Positions 34,954 through 44,379 of a stretch of 64,000 nt of DNA are shown piece after piece; positions within the stretch are counted from its first letter, which is position 1; every line of letters starts with the position of its first letter. The notes below the pieces were generated by a model. That model was not told the origin of the DNA and did no database searches. It was given only the letters and a program-made list of their open reading frames with translations. Position numbers and translations under genes: made by a program. Origin of the DNA: Gramella sp. MAR_2010_147. Lineage in GTDB: Bacteria > Bacteroidota > Bacteroidia > Flavobacteriales > Flavobacteriaceae. The DNA lies in contig NZ_LT629741.1 of assembly GCF_900105135.1 (NCBI RefSeq), positions 2,170,001-2,234,000 on the forward strand, in the 5' to 3' direction.

Positions 34954-36852
34954 ATGAGTGATGCTTTAAAACACGAATGCGGAATTGCACATATAAGGCT
35001 TTTAAAACCTCTTGATTACTACAAGAAAAAATACGGTACAGCATTTTACGGCGTAAATAAAATGTACCTGATGATGGAGAAGCAACATAACCGTGGCCAG
35101 GATGGCGCTGGTTTTGCGAGCATTAAACTTAATACTATTCCTGGAGAACGCTACATCAGTAGGGTTCGTTCTAATCAGGCTCAGCCAATACAGGATATTT
35201 TTGCACAGATCAACGAACGGATTAATGAAGAAATAAAAGCTAATCCAGAATATGCCGATGACACAGAGCTGCAAAAAAGGTTTATTCCCTATTTAGGAGA
35301 GGTGTTTTTAGGACATGTGAGATATGGCACTTTTGGAAAGAACAGTATTGAAAATGTTCATCCATTTCTTAGGCAGAATAACTGGATGCACCGTAATCTT
35401 ATCGTTGCGGGCAATTTTAATATGACCAATGTTAACAAGCTTTTCAATAATCTTGTGGAACTTGGCCAGCACCCAAAAGAGAGAGCAGACACTGTTACCG
35501 TGATGGAAAAAATTGGTCATTTCCTGGATGATGAGGTTCGCAAACTATATAAGAAATTAAAAAAAGAAGGTTTTTCAAAAGTGGAAGCCTCCCCTGTAAT
35601 CGCAGAAAAGCTGAATGTCGCCAAGATCCTTAGAAAATCTTCAAAAAACTGGGATGGTGGTTATGCCATGGCCGGATTAATTGGGCATGGTGATTCTTTT
35701 GTGCTTCGTGATCCTGCAGGAATAAGACCCGCTTACTATTATAAAGATGATGAAGTGGTAGTGGTGGCATCTGAAAGACCGGTGATACAAACCGTGTTTA
35801 ATGTAGATTTTGATGATGTTCATGAATTACCTCCGGGGAATGCCATTATTACTAAAAAGAACGGCGAGGTTTCAATAACTGAGATCCTTGAGCCCTTAGA
35901 ACGGAAAGCATGTTCTTTTGAGCGCATCTATTTTTCAAGAGGTAGTGATGCTGAGATCTATGAAGAGCGAAAAATGCTCGGTAGGCTTTTAATGCCAGAA
36001 GTTTTGAAGTCTATAAATCACGACACCCTCAAAACTGTGTTTTCTTTTATCCCGAATACTGCGGAAACTTCTTTCTATGGGATGGTAGAAGCTGCTCAGG
36101 ATGAATTAAATAAACAAAAGAACGAGGCAATTCTTGAAGAAAAAGAAACATTGACAGATGCCAGGCTTCAGGAAATTCTATCTCATAGATTAAGGACAGA
36201 AAAAATTGCTATTAAAGATGTAAAGCTTAGAACTTTCATTACAGAAGATAGCAGTCGTGATGATCTTGTTGCCCATGTCTATGATGTTACTTATGGAGTT
36301 GTAAAACCGGAAGATAACCTCGTAATCATTGATGATAGTATTGTACGGGGAACAACCCTGAAAAAGAGCATCATTAAAATGATGGACAGATTAAAACCTA
36401 AAAAAATCGTTGTGGTTTCCTCTGCTCCCCAAATTAGATATCCAGATTGTTATGGAATAGACATGGCCAGACTGGAAGATCTTGTAGCTTTTAGGGCGGC
36501 GCTGGAATTATTAAACCAAAACGGTAAGTATGCGATTGTAGAACAGGTTTATAATAAATGTAAGGAGCAGGTTGACCTGGACGATAAAGAAGTTCAAAAC
36601 TTTGTAAAAGAGATTTACGATCCGTTTACCGATGAAGAAATTTCTAATAAAATTTCTGAACTATTATGTGATAAAGATGTAAACGCCGAAGTAAAAGTCA
36701 TATATCAAACGGTAGAAAACCTGCATAAAGCATGCCCTAAGAATCTGGGAGATTGGTACTTCACAGGAGATTATCCAACAGCTGGTGGGAACAGGGTAGT
36801 AAATAGAGCCTTTATGAACTTTTTCGAAGGGAAAAAAGACCGTGCCTATTAA
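34954..36852 (+). CDS. purF: Amidophosphoribosyltransferase-like protein (long PurF form)
   Basis: 632 residues, against about 500 for E. coli PurF. The Ntn glutaminase nucleophile is C9 after a short propeptide (ALKHECGIAHIRL). Glutaminase elements (HNRGQDGAG; GHVRYGTFG) and the PRPP-binding loop VIIDDSIVRGTTLKKS are intact. It would make phosphoribosylamine, the first committed step of purine synthesis. Extra lengths lie near residues 185-215, between the two domains around 370-430, and at the C-terminus. The long form looks regular in this lineage; a divergent substrate cannot be excluded. purN is nearby. Confidence 0.88.
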   Translation: MSDALKHECGIAHIRLLKPLDYYKKKYGTAFYGVNKMYLMMEKQHNRGQDGAGFASIKLNTIPGERYISRVRSNQAQPIQDIFAQINERINEEIKANPEYADDTELQKRFIPYLGEVFLGHVRYGTFGKNSIENVHPFLRQNNWMHRNLIVAGNFNMTNVNKLFNNLVELGQHPKERADTVTVMEKIGHFLDDEVRKLYKKLKKEGFSKVEASPVIAEKLNVAKILRKSSKNWDGGYAMAGLIGHGDSFVLRDPAGIRPAYYYKDDEVVVVASERPVIQTVFNVDFDDVHELPPGNAIITKKNGEVSITEILEPLERKACSFERIYFSRGSDAEIYEERKMLGRLLMPEVLKSINHDTLKTVFSFIPNTAETSFYGMVEAAQDELNKQKNEAILEEKETLTDARLQEILSHRLRTEKIAIKDVKLRTFITEDSSRDDLVAHVYDVTYGVVKPEDNLVIIDDSIVRGTTLKKSIIKMMDRLKPKKIVVVSSAPQIRYPDCYGIDMARLEDLVAFRAALELLNQNGKYAIVEQVYNKCKEQVDLDDKEVQNFVKEIYDPFTDEEISNKISELLCDKDVNAEVKVIYQTVENLHKACPKNLGDWYFTGDYPTAGGNRVVNRAFMNFFEGKKDRAY

Positions 36853-36862
36853 AAAAATACCT

Positions 36863-36927
36863 TTTAACTAGTATAATTGCACTTTGTCTATTATTTTTTT
36901 TACACCGTGCTTTTATATCTACATTTA
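36863..36927 (+). promoter_or_regulatory. Upstream region of small RNA copy 1
   Basis: TTTAACTA at 36863-36870 and a -7-like TACATTTA at 36920-36927, 71 bp and 14 bp before the conserved transcript core. The same pair occurs at nearly the same distances before the other two copies. Confidence 0.55.
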
Positions 36928-36933
36928 GACTTG

Positions 36934-37005
36934 CCATAACATAAGTAGGTTAAGTTCATGGTAGATTTGGGGCAAAAAAAGGTGGAATTCATTCCGCCTT
37001 TTTTT
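36934..37005 (+). ncRNA. Tandem small RNA, copy 1
   Basis: A 72-nt core, one base different from copy 3. A 5' stem-loop closes CCAT with ATGG around a loop containing TAAGTAGGTTAAG, and the 3' end is an intrinsic terminator: A7-GGTGGAA, loop TTCA, TTCCGCC-T7. No function is known to me. It lies between purF and sod, on the plus strand. RNA gene status is inferred from conserved core, terminator and fixed-distance upstream boxes. Confidence 0.7.
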
Positions 37006-37074
37006 ATTTCTACCCGCTTCTAGATTGTAGAAAAGTTTCTTCTAACTCCTATACATTTTTTTGATTTACAGCTA

Positions 37075-37139
37075 TTTAACTAGTTTTTAGGCACTTCGTC
37101 TAAAAAAATAAAAACATAGAAAGTTTCTTTCTATCTTTA
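37075..37139 (+). promoter_or_regulatory. Upstream region of small RNA copy 2
   Basis: TTTAACTA begins at 37075 and a -7-like TATCTTTA lies at 37132-37139, 70 bp and 13 bp before the core. Between them the sequence is only loosely related to copies 1 and 3. Confidence 0.55.
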
Positions 37140-37144
37140 AACTA

Positions 37145-37218
37145 CCATAGCATAAGTAGGTTAAGTTCATGGTAGATTTGGGGCAAAAAAAGGTGGAATT
37201 TTTATTCCGCCTTTTTTT
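37145..37218 (+). ncRNA. Tandem small RNA, copy 2
   Basis: A 74-nt core that differs from copy 3 only in the terminator loop (2 extra bases and one change). The terminator stem GGTGGAA/TTCCGCC is unchanged, flanked by A7 and T7. Here the 5' stem is longest: CTACCAT pairs with ATGGTAG. Starts 211 bp after copy 1. Confidence 0.7.
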
Positions 37219-37298
37219 ATGAATATAATAGATGAACAATATTCATTCTCAAATGAATAATTTATCGATAAACTGCTCAAAAAACTGAATTATAGCCC

Positions 37299-37363
37299 TT
37301 TAACTAATTTTTGGGTATTTCATCTAAAAAGTAAAATTTAAAGAATAATTCGGTATATATTTA
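37299..37363 (+). promoter_or_regulatory. Upstream region of small RNA copy 3
   Basis: TTTAACTA at 37299-37306 and TATATTTA at 37356-37363, 70 bp and 13 bp before the core, matching the layout before copies 1 and 2. Confidence 0.55.
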
Positions 37364-37368
37364 CTATA

Positions 37369-37440
37369 CCATAGCATAAGTAGGTTAAGTTCATGGTAGA
37401 TTTGGGGCAAAAAAAGGTGGAATTCATTCCGCCTTTTTTT
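37369..37440 (+). ncRNA. Tandem small RNA, copy 3
   Basis: A 72-nt core with a single difference from copy 1 (position 6 of the core). Terminator hairpin and T7 tail as in copy 1. The 5' stem ACCAT/ATGGT is kept although its outer bases differ from copy 2. Starts 224 bp after copy 2 and ends before the sod terminator. Confidence 0.7.
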
Positions 37441-37465
37441 ATGGAGTAAACTCAGGTTCAGGCAT

Positions 37466-37493
37466 AAAAAAGGCCGCATATAGCGACCTTTTT
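37466..37493 (-). terminator. Terminator of the superoxide dismutase gene
   Basis: On the minus strand AGGTCGC pairs with GCGGCCT around TATAT (one G-T wobble), followed by T5. The wobble would be a C-A mismatch on the plus strand, which fits use on the minus strand. Confidence 0.7.
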
Positions 37494-37524
37494 CATATCT
37501 ATTTATTACTAGTACTCGTTATTT

Positions 37525-38133
37525 TTATTTTGCTTTCGCATAACGACTTGAAACTTCCTGCCAATCTATTACGTTAAAAAACGCATCAATATATTCCGGA
37601 CGTTTGTTTTGATAGTTTAAATAATAGGCATGCTCCCAAACATCAAGACCTAAAATTGGAGTTCCTCCACATCCTACTTCCGGCATAATTGGATTATCCT
37701 GGTTTGGTGTAGAACAAACCTCAACTTTCCCGCCATCGTGAACACAAAGCCAGGCCCAACCAGAACCAAACTGTCCAGCTGCAGCTTTTGAAAATTCTTC
37801 TTTAAAAGCTTCAAAAGACCCATAAGCGGCATCAATTGCACTGGCTAATTCACCCTCTGGCTTTCCTCCTCCATCTGGAGACATGATTTCCCAGAATAAA
37901 CTGTGATTATAAAAACCACCTCCGTTATTACGAACCGCTTTATTAGACTTATCGAGATTCTTTAAAATGTTCTCGATATTTTTTCCATCCATATCGGTTC
38001 CTTCAATAGCGGCATTCAGTTTTTTTGTGTACCCAGCATGGTGCTTACCATGGTGAATTTCCATAGTTTTTGCATCTATATGTGGCTCCAATGCGTCAAA
38101 AGCATATTTTAATTTTGGTAACTCAAAAGACAT
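37525..38133 (-). CDS. sodA: Superoxide dismutase, Mn-type signature (Fe/Mn family)
   Basis: 202 residues, cytoplasmic. Converts superoxide to oxygen and peroxide. Metal ligands are H27 (EIHHGKHH), the histidine of [11 protein letters not shown], and the D and H of DVWEHAYY. Two positions used to separate Mn from Fe enzymes, the glycine in [10 protein letters not shown] and the glutamine in PNQDNPIMP, both point to Mn or a cambialistic enzyme. Metal choice needs experiment. A full TAnnTTTG match lies 40 bp before the ATG on the minus strand. Confidence 0.93.
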   Translation of the reverse strand: MSFELPKLKYAFDALEPHIDAKTMEIHHGKHHAGYTKKLNAAIEGTDMDGKNIENILKNLDKSNKAVRNNGGGFYNHSLFWEIMSPDGGGKPEGELASAIDAAYGSFEAFKEEFSKAAAGQFGSGWAWLCVHDGGKVEVCSTPNQDNPIMPEVGCGGTPILGLDVWEHAYYLNYQNKRPEYIDAFFNVIDWQEVSSRYAKAK

Positions 38134-38172
38134 AATTATCTGATTTTTTAGTGATTAGTACTTTAATTCTCC

Positions 38173-38180
38173 CAAATTTA
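38173..38180 (-). promoter_or_regulatory. Probable -7 element of the sod promoter
   Basis: On the minus strand TAAATTTG, a full match to TAnnTTTG, 40 bp upstream of the ATG. A clear -33 TTG was not found. Confidence 0.5.
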
Positions 38181-38309
38181 GCTATTCAGGTATTTAATGG
38201 AAATTATTTAGTGTTATAAAATACTTAAAAGCAGCTGCGTTTTAAATGTCATTTTTATTTTAAATTTAAAGTTTTATGGCTGTCACCTAATTATATAATC
38301 CCATCCTTC

Positions 38310-41300
38310 TTGAAAAATTCCTTTAAAATTTATAATGCCTCGGCTGGCTCGGGAAAAACCTTTACCCTGGTAAAGGAATATCTTAGTATTCTCTTTACTT
38401 CACCAAAGCAAGACCGGTATAAAAATATCCTGGCAATTACATTTACTAATAAAGCTGTAGGTGAAATGAAGTCCAGGATCATTGAAAGCCTGGCTGAATT
38501 TTCAAAAACCGAGGTAAATCCTGAGAACAACCCTTTACTAAAAGTTATAGCTGAAGAAACGCAACTTCCGCCAGAGCTCATTCGAAAAAAATCTACCGAA
38601 ATTCTAAAGAGTATCATCCATAATTACGCGGCTTTTGAAATCTCAACGATCGATGGCTTTACCCATAGGGTGCTTAGAACATTCGCAAGGGACCTGGGAA
38701 TTCCAATGAATTTTGAAGTTGAATTAAGTGCAGATGAGGTTTTGATGGAAGCCGTTGACAGCCTTATAGATCGTGCGGGCTCTGATGAGAAACTCACAAA
38801 AGTTCTTGTTAACTATACTCTATCTAAAACCGATGATGATAAGAGCTGGGATATTAGTCGCGATCTTTTCAATATTTCAAAGCTTTTAATTAATGAGAAT
38901 CACCAAAAACCTATTCAGTTACTAAAAGATAAAAACTTAGAGGATTTCGAAAAATTCGGAAAAAAGTTACGAGCTGATATAAAAACAGCAAATGAAACTC
39001 TTAATACGTCCTCAGATTATTTTTTCGAATTCATTCAGGATAATGGAATTGATGAAAAATGGTTTAGTCGTGGATCCATCCCGGGTTATTTCCGGAAGAT
39101 AAAAAAAGAAGGAGCTATTATCAATTATATTACCGCATGGGCGGCAAATATTGATTCAGCTGCATTATATAATAAATCTTTAGACGATTCTTCGAAGAGT
39201 TTGATGGATAGGCTCCAACCGGAAATTGCAGCTTTATTTGCTACTACCAAGAAAGCTTATTTTCAAATTGAATTTTTAACTGAAATAAGAAAAAATCTTG
39301 TTCAGCTTTCACTTTTAAATGAGATTAATCGCGAAGTTGAAGAAATTAAAAAGGATAGAAACCTGGTTTTAATTTCTGAATTTAACCCAAAGATTAGCGA
39401 ACAGGTGAAAGATCAACCGGCTCCTTTTATATATGAACGGCTTGGAGAGCGGTATCAGCATTATTTTATAGACGAGTTTCAGGATACTTCTACAATGCAA
39501 TGGGAAAATCTAATTCCGCTTATTGGTCACAACCTTTCTACCTCTGAGAAAAATTCCAGTCTTAGCCTTGTTGGAGATGCCAAGCAAAGTATTTATCGCT
39601 GGCGAGGAGGGCGCGCTGAACAGTTCATAGATTTAAGCAATCAAACAACTCATCCCTTTCAAATAGAACAGGAAGTGGTAAATTTGCCAGATAATTACAG
39701 AAGCGGTTCTGGCATTGTAAATTTTAACAACAATTTCTTTCAATACGCCGCTTCTATTTTAAGCTTTCCAGAATATACTGAGCTCTTCAAAGCGTCAGCT
39801 CAAAAACCAAAAAAAGGAGATTTTGGTTATGTGAAATTAAATTTCGTGGAGGCTGATAATCGAGAGGAAGAATTTGAAATATATCCTGAAAAGATCCTCG
39901 AGATCATTGAAGATCTCGATTCAAAAGGCTTTCATAGAAAGGATATTTGCATTCTAACCAGAAGAAAAAACGAAGGTATTGCCATAGCTGAATTCCTGGG
40001 TGAGCATTCTGTTCCTGTAATTTCCTCGGAAACGCTCCTGATTTCTCAATCCCGCAAAGTTCAGTTTATTGTAAATATGCTTGCTTTCTCTATGTATCCT
40101 GAAGACAATAAATTGAAACTTCAGCTATTTGACTTTTTATCTGAAAATTATTTACCGCCAGAAGAAGCTCATAAAGTTCTAGTTCAAAATTTGCCTGAGA
40201 ATGGTACTGATTTTTTTAAGTGGCTTTCAGTGCTAGGTATTGAATTTAAATTGGAAGAGCTTAAAAGACTCTCCTTATATGAAGCTGTAGAATATATAAT
40301 TAGAAGTTTCAGTTTAGTTGAAAAGTCTGATGCCCACATTCAATTCTTCCTGGATTTCGTATTTGAAACCGCTCAAAAAACATCTAATAGTCTAAATGAT
40401 TTTCTCGAGAAATGGGAACAGAAAAAAGACAAATTAAGTATTGTAGTTCCAGAAACTGACAATGCAGTTCAGATCATGACCATCCATAAATCTAAGGGAT
40501 TGGAGTTTCCTGTAGTGATTTATCCTTTTGCAAATTCAGAACTTCAGGATACCCGAAATGATAATTTATGGCTGGATATTAACAGTGAGGATATTCCGGT
40601 GGCCTATGTGAGCGCTTCCAAAAAAATGTTGAACTGGAATGAAGATACCGCTCAGGCTTATAATGAACTTATATATAAGAATGAATTAGACACCCTGAAT
40701 GTCTTGTATGTAGCATGCACCCGGGCAGCTCAACAGCTCTATATCTTATCTAATTACCACAAAAAAGCTAAAAGTTCTCCTAATATTTCAGATCTATTAA
40801 CCGATTATTTAAGATCAGCAGGAAAATGGAATGATCAATTAGAATATGAATTTGGAGACCCAAATACTATTATTGATTCAAAAAGTACTGAAAATGCCAG
40901 TGTTTCAAACCGTCGTTTTTATTCTTCTTCCACTAAAAATAAAGCTGTTCATATCGTAACCAGATCTGGCTCTTTATGGGATTCTAAACAACAGGATGCG
41001 ATTGAAAAGGGAGAAATTGCCCATGAGATCTTAGCACGAATTAATAGCCGGGAAGATCTTAACGAAGCCGTGACCTGGGCGATTAATTCAGGTATGATCA
41101 CGATAGATTCGAAAGAAGAAATTACGAAACTAATTTCAGGAATTATTGAACATCCAGAATTAAAACAATATTACTCCAAGGAGGTAAAGAATTTTAATGA
41201 GAAGGAAATCATTACAACAGATGGACAGAGATTAAGACCAGATAGGATCAATATTAATGGAGGGCTAATAACCATTATAGATTATAAAACCGGGGGATTT

Positions 41301-41420
41301 GTGGATACACATAAAAAACAGGTTTCAAATTATGCGAAAGCACTGGAAAAAATGGGATATGAAATTGATAGATCCTTACTTATTTATACCAATAATCCCA
41401 TTATTATAAAAAATGTGTAA
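38310..41420 (+). CDS. AddA/RecB-like UvrD-type helicase-nuclease
   Basis: 1036 residues. Walker A is SAGSGKTFTLVKEYL (residues 11-25), followed by LAITFTNKAVGEMKSRI, the Walker B-type YFIDEFQDTSTMQWENL, the LVGDAKQSIYRWRGG motif and the C-terminal helicase motifs (IMTIHKSKGLEFPVVIYPF; LYVACTRAAQQLYI). The last 150 residues hold a PD-(D/E)xK nuclease (GEIAHEILARI; RPDRININGG; IIDYKTGG). It would process double-strand breaks for recombination with the AddB-like gene 3 kb downstream. TTG start; no ATG precedes the domain. Confidence 0.93.
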   Translation: MKNSFKIYNASAGSGKTFTLVKEYLSILFTSPKQDRYKNILAITFTNKAVGEMKSRIIESLAEFSKTEVNPENNPLLKVIAEETQLPPELIRKKSTEILKSIIHNYAAFEISTIDGFTHRVLRTFARDLGIPMNFEVELSADEVLMEAVDSLIDRAGSDEKLTKVLVNYTLSKTDDDKSWDISRDLFNISKLLINENHQKPIQLLKDKNLEDFEKFGKKLRADIKTANETLNTSSDYFFEFIQDNGIDEKWFSRGSIPGYFRKIKKEGAIINYITAWAANIDSAALYNKSLDDSSKSLMDRLQPEIAALFATTKKAYFQIEFLTEIRKNLVQLSLLNEINREVEEIKKDRNLVLISEFNPKISEQVKDQPAPFIYERLGERYQHYFIDEFQDTSTMQWENLIPLIGHNLSTSEKNSSLSLVGDAKQSIYRWRGGRAEQFIDLSNQTTHPFQIEQEVVNLPDNYRSGSGIVNFNNNFFQYAASILSFPEYTELFKASAQKPKKGDFGYVKLNFVEADNREEEFEIYPEKILEIIEDLDSKGFHRKDICILTRRKNEGIAIAEFLGEHSVPVISSETLLISQSRKVQFIVNMLAFSMYPEDNKLKLQLFDFLSENYLPPEEAHKVLVQNLPENGTDFFKWLSVLGIEFKLEELKRLSLYEAVEYIIRSFSLVEKSDAHIQFFLDFVFETAQKTSNSLNDFLEKWEQKKDKLSIVVPETDNAVQIMTIHKSKGLEFPVVIYPFANSELQDTRNDNLWLDINSEDIPVAYVSASKKMLNWNEDTAQAYNELIYKNELDTLNVLYVACTRAAQQLYILSNYHKKAKSSPNISDLLTDYLRSAGKWNDQLEYEFGDPNTIIDSKSTENASVSNRRFYSSSTKNKAVHIVTRSGSLWDSKQQDAIEKGEIAHEILARINSREDLNEAVTWAINSGMITIDSKEEITKLISGIIEHPELKQYYSKEVKNFNEKEIITTDGQRLRPDRININGGLITIIDYKTGGFVDTHKKQVSNYAKALEKMGYEIDRSLLIYTNNPIIIKNV

Positions 41421-41511
41421 AAGAAATTTAAATTTGCCACTACCATCCAATATATAACTTATGTTATCATATGGTTGTGAAATAAAATATTTAGAAGTAA
41501 AACAAACGAAT

Positions 41512-42705
41512 ATGTACGGAAAGATAAAAGAACATTTAGAAAGAGAAATTGAGGAGATCAAAAATGATGGTCTTTACAAAAGAGAAAGGATCATTACCGG
41601 GGCTCAGGATGCCGTTATAAAAATTTCAACGGGACAGGAAGTGATCAATTTCTGTGCGAACAATTACCTTGGACTATCTTCACACCCTGAAGTTATCCAG
41701 GCTGCAAAGGATACCATGGATACTCACGGATTTGGGATGTCCAGTGTACGCTTTATTTGTGGAACTCAGGACATTCACAAAGAGTTAGAAGAAAAGATCT
41801 CTGATTTCTACGGAACTGAAGATACCATTTTATACGCTGCCTGCTTTGACGCCAACGGTGGAATCTTTGAACCACTTTTAACCAAAGATGACGCAATTAT
41901 CTCAGATTCACTTAATCATGCTTCTATCATTGACGGTGTACGCTTATGCAAAGCCGCCAGATACCGATATGAGAATGGAAATATGGAAGACCTGGAAAAG
42001 CAATTGCAAGATGCAAATGAAAAAGGGGCCAGATTTAAATTAATCGTGACTGATGGCGTATTCTCTATGGACGGGCTTGTTGCCCCACTTGATAAAATTT
42101 GTGACCTGGCAGATAAATATGACGCGCTTGTAATGATTGATGAGTGTCATGCAACAGGATTTATAGGAGAAAACGGAATAGGCACCCTTGAAGAGAAAGG
42201 AGTTTTAGACCGTGTAGATATTATCACCGGTACGCTGGGAAAAGCACTTGGTGGCGCAATGGGTGGTTATACTACGGCAAAAAAGGAGATTATTGAGATA
42301 TTAAGACAGAGATCCAGACCTTATTTGTTTTCAAATTCTCTGGCACCGGCAATTGTTGGAGCTTCCATCAAAGTATTTGATATGCTCAAAACCGATGACA
42401 GTCTTCGTAAAAAATTAAAAGAGAATACAGCATACTTTAAAAAAGGAATTAAAGATGCCGGATTTGAAATTATTGATGGCGAAGCAGCAATTGTTCCGGT
42501 AATGCTTCATGATGCCAAATTATCACAAGATATGGCCGATAAATTACTGGAAGAAGGTATTTATGTAATTGGGTTCTTTTATCCGGTGGTACCTAAAGGA
42601 AAAGCAAGAATTAGAGTGCAACTTTCTGCAGCTCATGATCAAGCACATTTAGATAAAGCTATAAATGCATTTAAAAAAGTTGGTAAGGAACTAAAGGTGA
42701 TATAA
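41512..42705 (+). CDS. kbl: Glycine C-acetyltransferase (2-amino-3-ketobutyrate CoA ligase)
   Basis: 397 residues after choosing [17 protein letters not shown], the family's usual start, over a frame 17 codons longer. PLP enzyme of the alpha-oxoamine synthase group that splits 2-amino-3-ketobutyrate with CoA to glycine and acetyl-CoA. Visible are [27 protein letters not shown], the aspartate in [15 protein letters not shown] and the PLP lysine in [14 protein letters not shown]. Its partner threonine dehydrogenase is not in the window. It sits between the addA and ompA genes. Confidence 0.95.
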   Translation: MYGKIKEHLEREIEEIKNDGLYKRERIITGAQDAVIKISTGQEVINFCANNYLGLSSHPEVIQAAKDTMDTHGFGMSSVRFICGTQDIHKELEEKISDFYGTEDTILYAACFDANGGIFEPLLTKDDAIISDSLNHASIIDGVRLCKAARYRYENGNMEDLEKQLQDANEKGARFKLIVTDGVFSMDGLVAPLDKICDLADKYDALVMIDECHATGFIGENGIGTLEEKGVLDRVDIITGTLGKALGGAMGGYTTAKKEIIEILRQRSRPYLFSNSLAPAIVGASIKVFDMLKTDDSLRKKLKENTAYFKKGIKDAGFEIIDGEAAIVPVMLHDAKLSQDMADKLLEEGIYVIGFFYPVVPKGKARIRVQLSAAHDQAHLDKAINAFKKVGKELKVI

Positions 42706-42827
42706 TAAAAAAATTTCTTTTTTAAACTTGGCAGTTTATTATCAAAACGGTTGATAATCAGTTAATAAAAACCCTACAAATCGCTTGGAAACGCGCTGTA
42801 ATTAAGAAAACTTTATTATTTTTACTT

Positions 42828-42857
42828 TTGTTAATATGCATTAAGAATATACTTTTG
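42828..42857 (+). promoter_or_regulatory. Promoter of the OmpA/TSP3 gene
   Basis: TTG at 42828-42830 and TACTTTTG at 42850-42857 with a 19-bp spacer fit the Bacteroidetes consensus TTG-N17-23-TAnnTTTG. A leader of about 28 nt to the ATG follows. This is the best promoter match in the window and fits an abundant outer-membrane protein. Confidence 0.65.
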
Positions 42858-42891
42858 CTTACAATTAACACTTAAAACTAAACTATTAAAT

Positions 42892-44316
42892 ATGAAACAT
42901 CTTAGCAAAATTGTACTGGCCACATTACTGATATTTGGCTTTACTTCGGTTAAGGCACAGGATGCTGACAACCCATGGGCAATTGGTATTGGTACCAATG
43001 CAGTTGATTTTTATCCTACAGGGGAAGATGCGCCTCTTGGTGGTATGTTCGATGAATACTTCAACACTGGAGATCACTGGAACATTTTACCGGCAGTATC
43101 TAAATTATCTGTATCAAGGTATATAGGTGGTGGATTCGTTGGAGAACTAAGTGGTTCTATCAACCAAATTGACAAGTATGGAGATAGATCTGTTGGAGAT
43201 CTTTCTTACTATGCGGTAGATCTTGGATTAGACTACAGCCTTAGAGCACTATTAAATGATGGATGGATTGATCCAGTTCTAGGTGTTGGTGGTGGTTACA
43301 CTTGGATTGGTGATCAAGATGGATCTGATATCGAAAACCTTGATGCCGCTACTCTTAACGGAAAAGCCGGGTTAAATTTCTGGTTTTCTGATAATCTAGC
43401 TTTGACTTTAGAATCTAAATATAAGCATGTATTAGAATCTGAAACTGGTTCTCATTTCCAGCACGCTGCAGGAATCAAGTTTGTCTTTGGAGGAACTGAT
43501 ACTGATGGTGACGGAATCTATGATAAAGATGACGAATGTCCAGAACAACCAGGTCTTGAAGAATTCAATGGTTGTCCTGATACTGACGGTGACGGAATCG
43601 AAGATCGTCAGGATAAATGTCCAAACGAAGCTGGTCTTGCTGAATTTGACGGATGTCCAGATTCTGATGGTGATGGTGTAGCCGATCCTGATGATGAATG
43701 TCCTGAAGTTGCTGGTCTTGCTGAAATGAACGGTTGTCCTGATGCTGACGGTGATGGAGTAAGAGATGATGAAGATAACTGTCCTGAAGAAGCTGGTCCT
43801 GCTGAAAATGATGGATGCCCATGGCCTGATACTGATGGTGACGGAATCCTAGATAAAGATGATGAGTGTCCTGAAGAAGCTGGTCCTGCTGCATCTAATG
43901 GATGTCCAGAACCAACTGCAGAGGTTATTTCTGAATTGAATGAATACTCTAAGACTGTACTTTTTGACCTTAATAAAGCTACAATCAGATCAGAATCTGA
44001 AGAAGCTCTTCAGTCAATCCACGATATCATGCATGAATATTCTACTACTATCTTCCACATTGAAGGACATACAGATAGTTCAGGTAGTGATGCTTATAAC
44101 ATGAAGCTTTCAAAAGAAAGAGCAGCTTCTGTAAAGAACTGGTTAGAACAAAACGGAATTCCTGCAAACAGATTAACTTCTGAAGGTTATGGTGAAACTC
44201 AGCCAATTGCTACTAACAGTACTGCCCAAGGAAGACAGGATAACAGACGTGTAGAGATCTCTCTTGATAAAGACAAAGAGATGAAAGACAAGTCTGGTGA
44301 AGAAGAAATGAACTAA
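42892..44316 (+). CDS. OmpA family outer-membrane protein with thrombospondin type 3 repeats
   Basis: 474 residues. A signal peptide (ending KAQ) is followed by an eight-stranded barrel (about residues 22-195), then five calcium-binding TSP3 repeats over about 200-345, each of the form DxDGDGIxDxxDxCP, and a peptidoglycan-binding OmpA domain (about 360-465) with [21 protein letters not shown] and NRRVEIS. It links outer membrane to wall. A strong promoter precedes it and a terminator follows. The repeats produce long shadow frames on the opposite strand. Confidence 0.95.
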   Translation: MKHLSKIVLATLLIFGFTSVKAQDADNPWAIGIGTNAVDFYPTGEDAPLGGMFDEYFNTGDHWNILPAVSKLSVSRYIGGGFVGELSGSINQIDKYGDRSVGDLSYYAVDLGLDYSLRALLNDGWIDPVLGVGGGYTWIGDQDGSDIENLDAATLNGKAGLNFWFSDNLALTLESKYKHVLESETGSHFQHAAGIKFVFGGTDTDGDGIYDKDDECPEQPGLEEFNGCPDTDGDGIEDRQDKCPNEAGLAEFDGCPDSDGDGVADPDDECPEVAGLAEMNGCPDADGDGVRDDEDNCPEEAGPAENDGCPWPDTDGDGILDKDDECPEEAGPAASNGCPEPTAEVISELNEYSKTVLFDLNKATIRSESEEALQSIHDIMHEYSTTIFHIEGHTDSSGSDAYNMKLSKERAASVKNWLEQNGIPANRLTSEGYGETQPIATNSTAQGRQDNRRVEISLDKDKEMKDKSGEEEMN

Positions 44317-44340
44317 TATTTCTGAATAAATCACAAAAGA

Positions 44341-44366
44341 AAACGCTCCGCATTGCGGGGCGTTTT
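44341..44366 (+). terminator. Terminator after the OmpA/TSP3 gene
   Basis: AAACGCTCCGCA and GCGGGGCGTTT form a stem with one mismatch, followed by T6. It lies just upstream of the AddB-like gene. Confidence 0.8.
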
Positions 44367-44379
44367 TTATTTTAGGCGT

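Noticed and set aside
36959..37024. Micro-frames starting MVDLGQKKVEF in each RNA copy
   Set aside because: The first eleven codons are alike in all three copies, but the frames run through the terminator hairpin and have different, non-conserved ends (17-21 residues). The conservation follows the RNA structure, not a peptide.
36863..37440. CRISPR array
   Set aside because: Only three repeats, 72-74 nt long with terminator hairpins, spaced 211 and 224 bp apart, and no cas genes nearby.
43565..43894. His/Gln/Asp-rich open frame opposite the TSP3 repeats
   Set aside because: It only reflects the repeated GATGGTGATGG-type codons of the calcium-binding repeats on the other strand.
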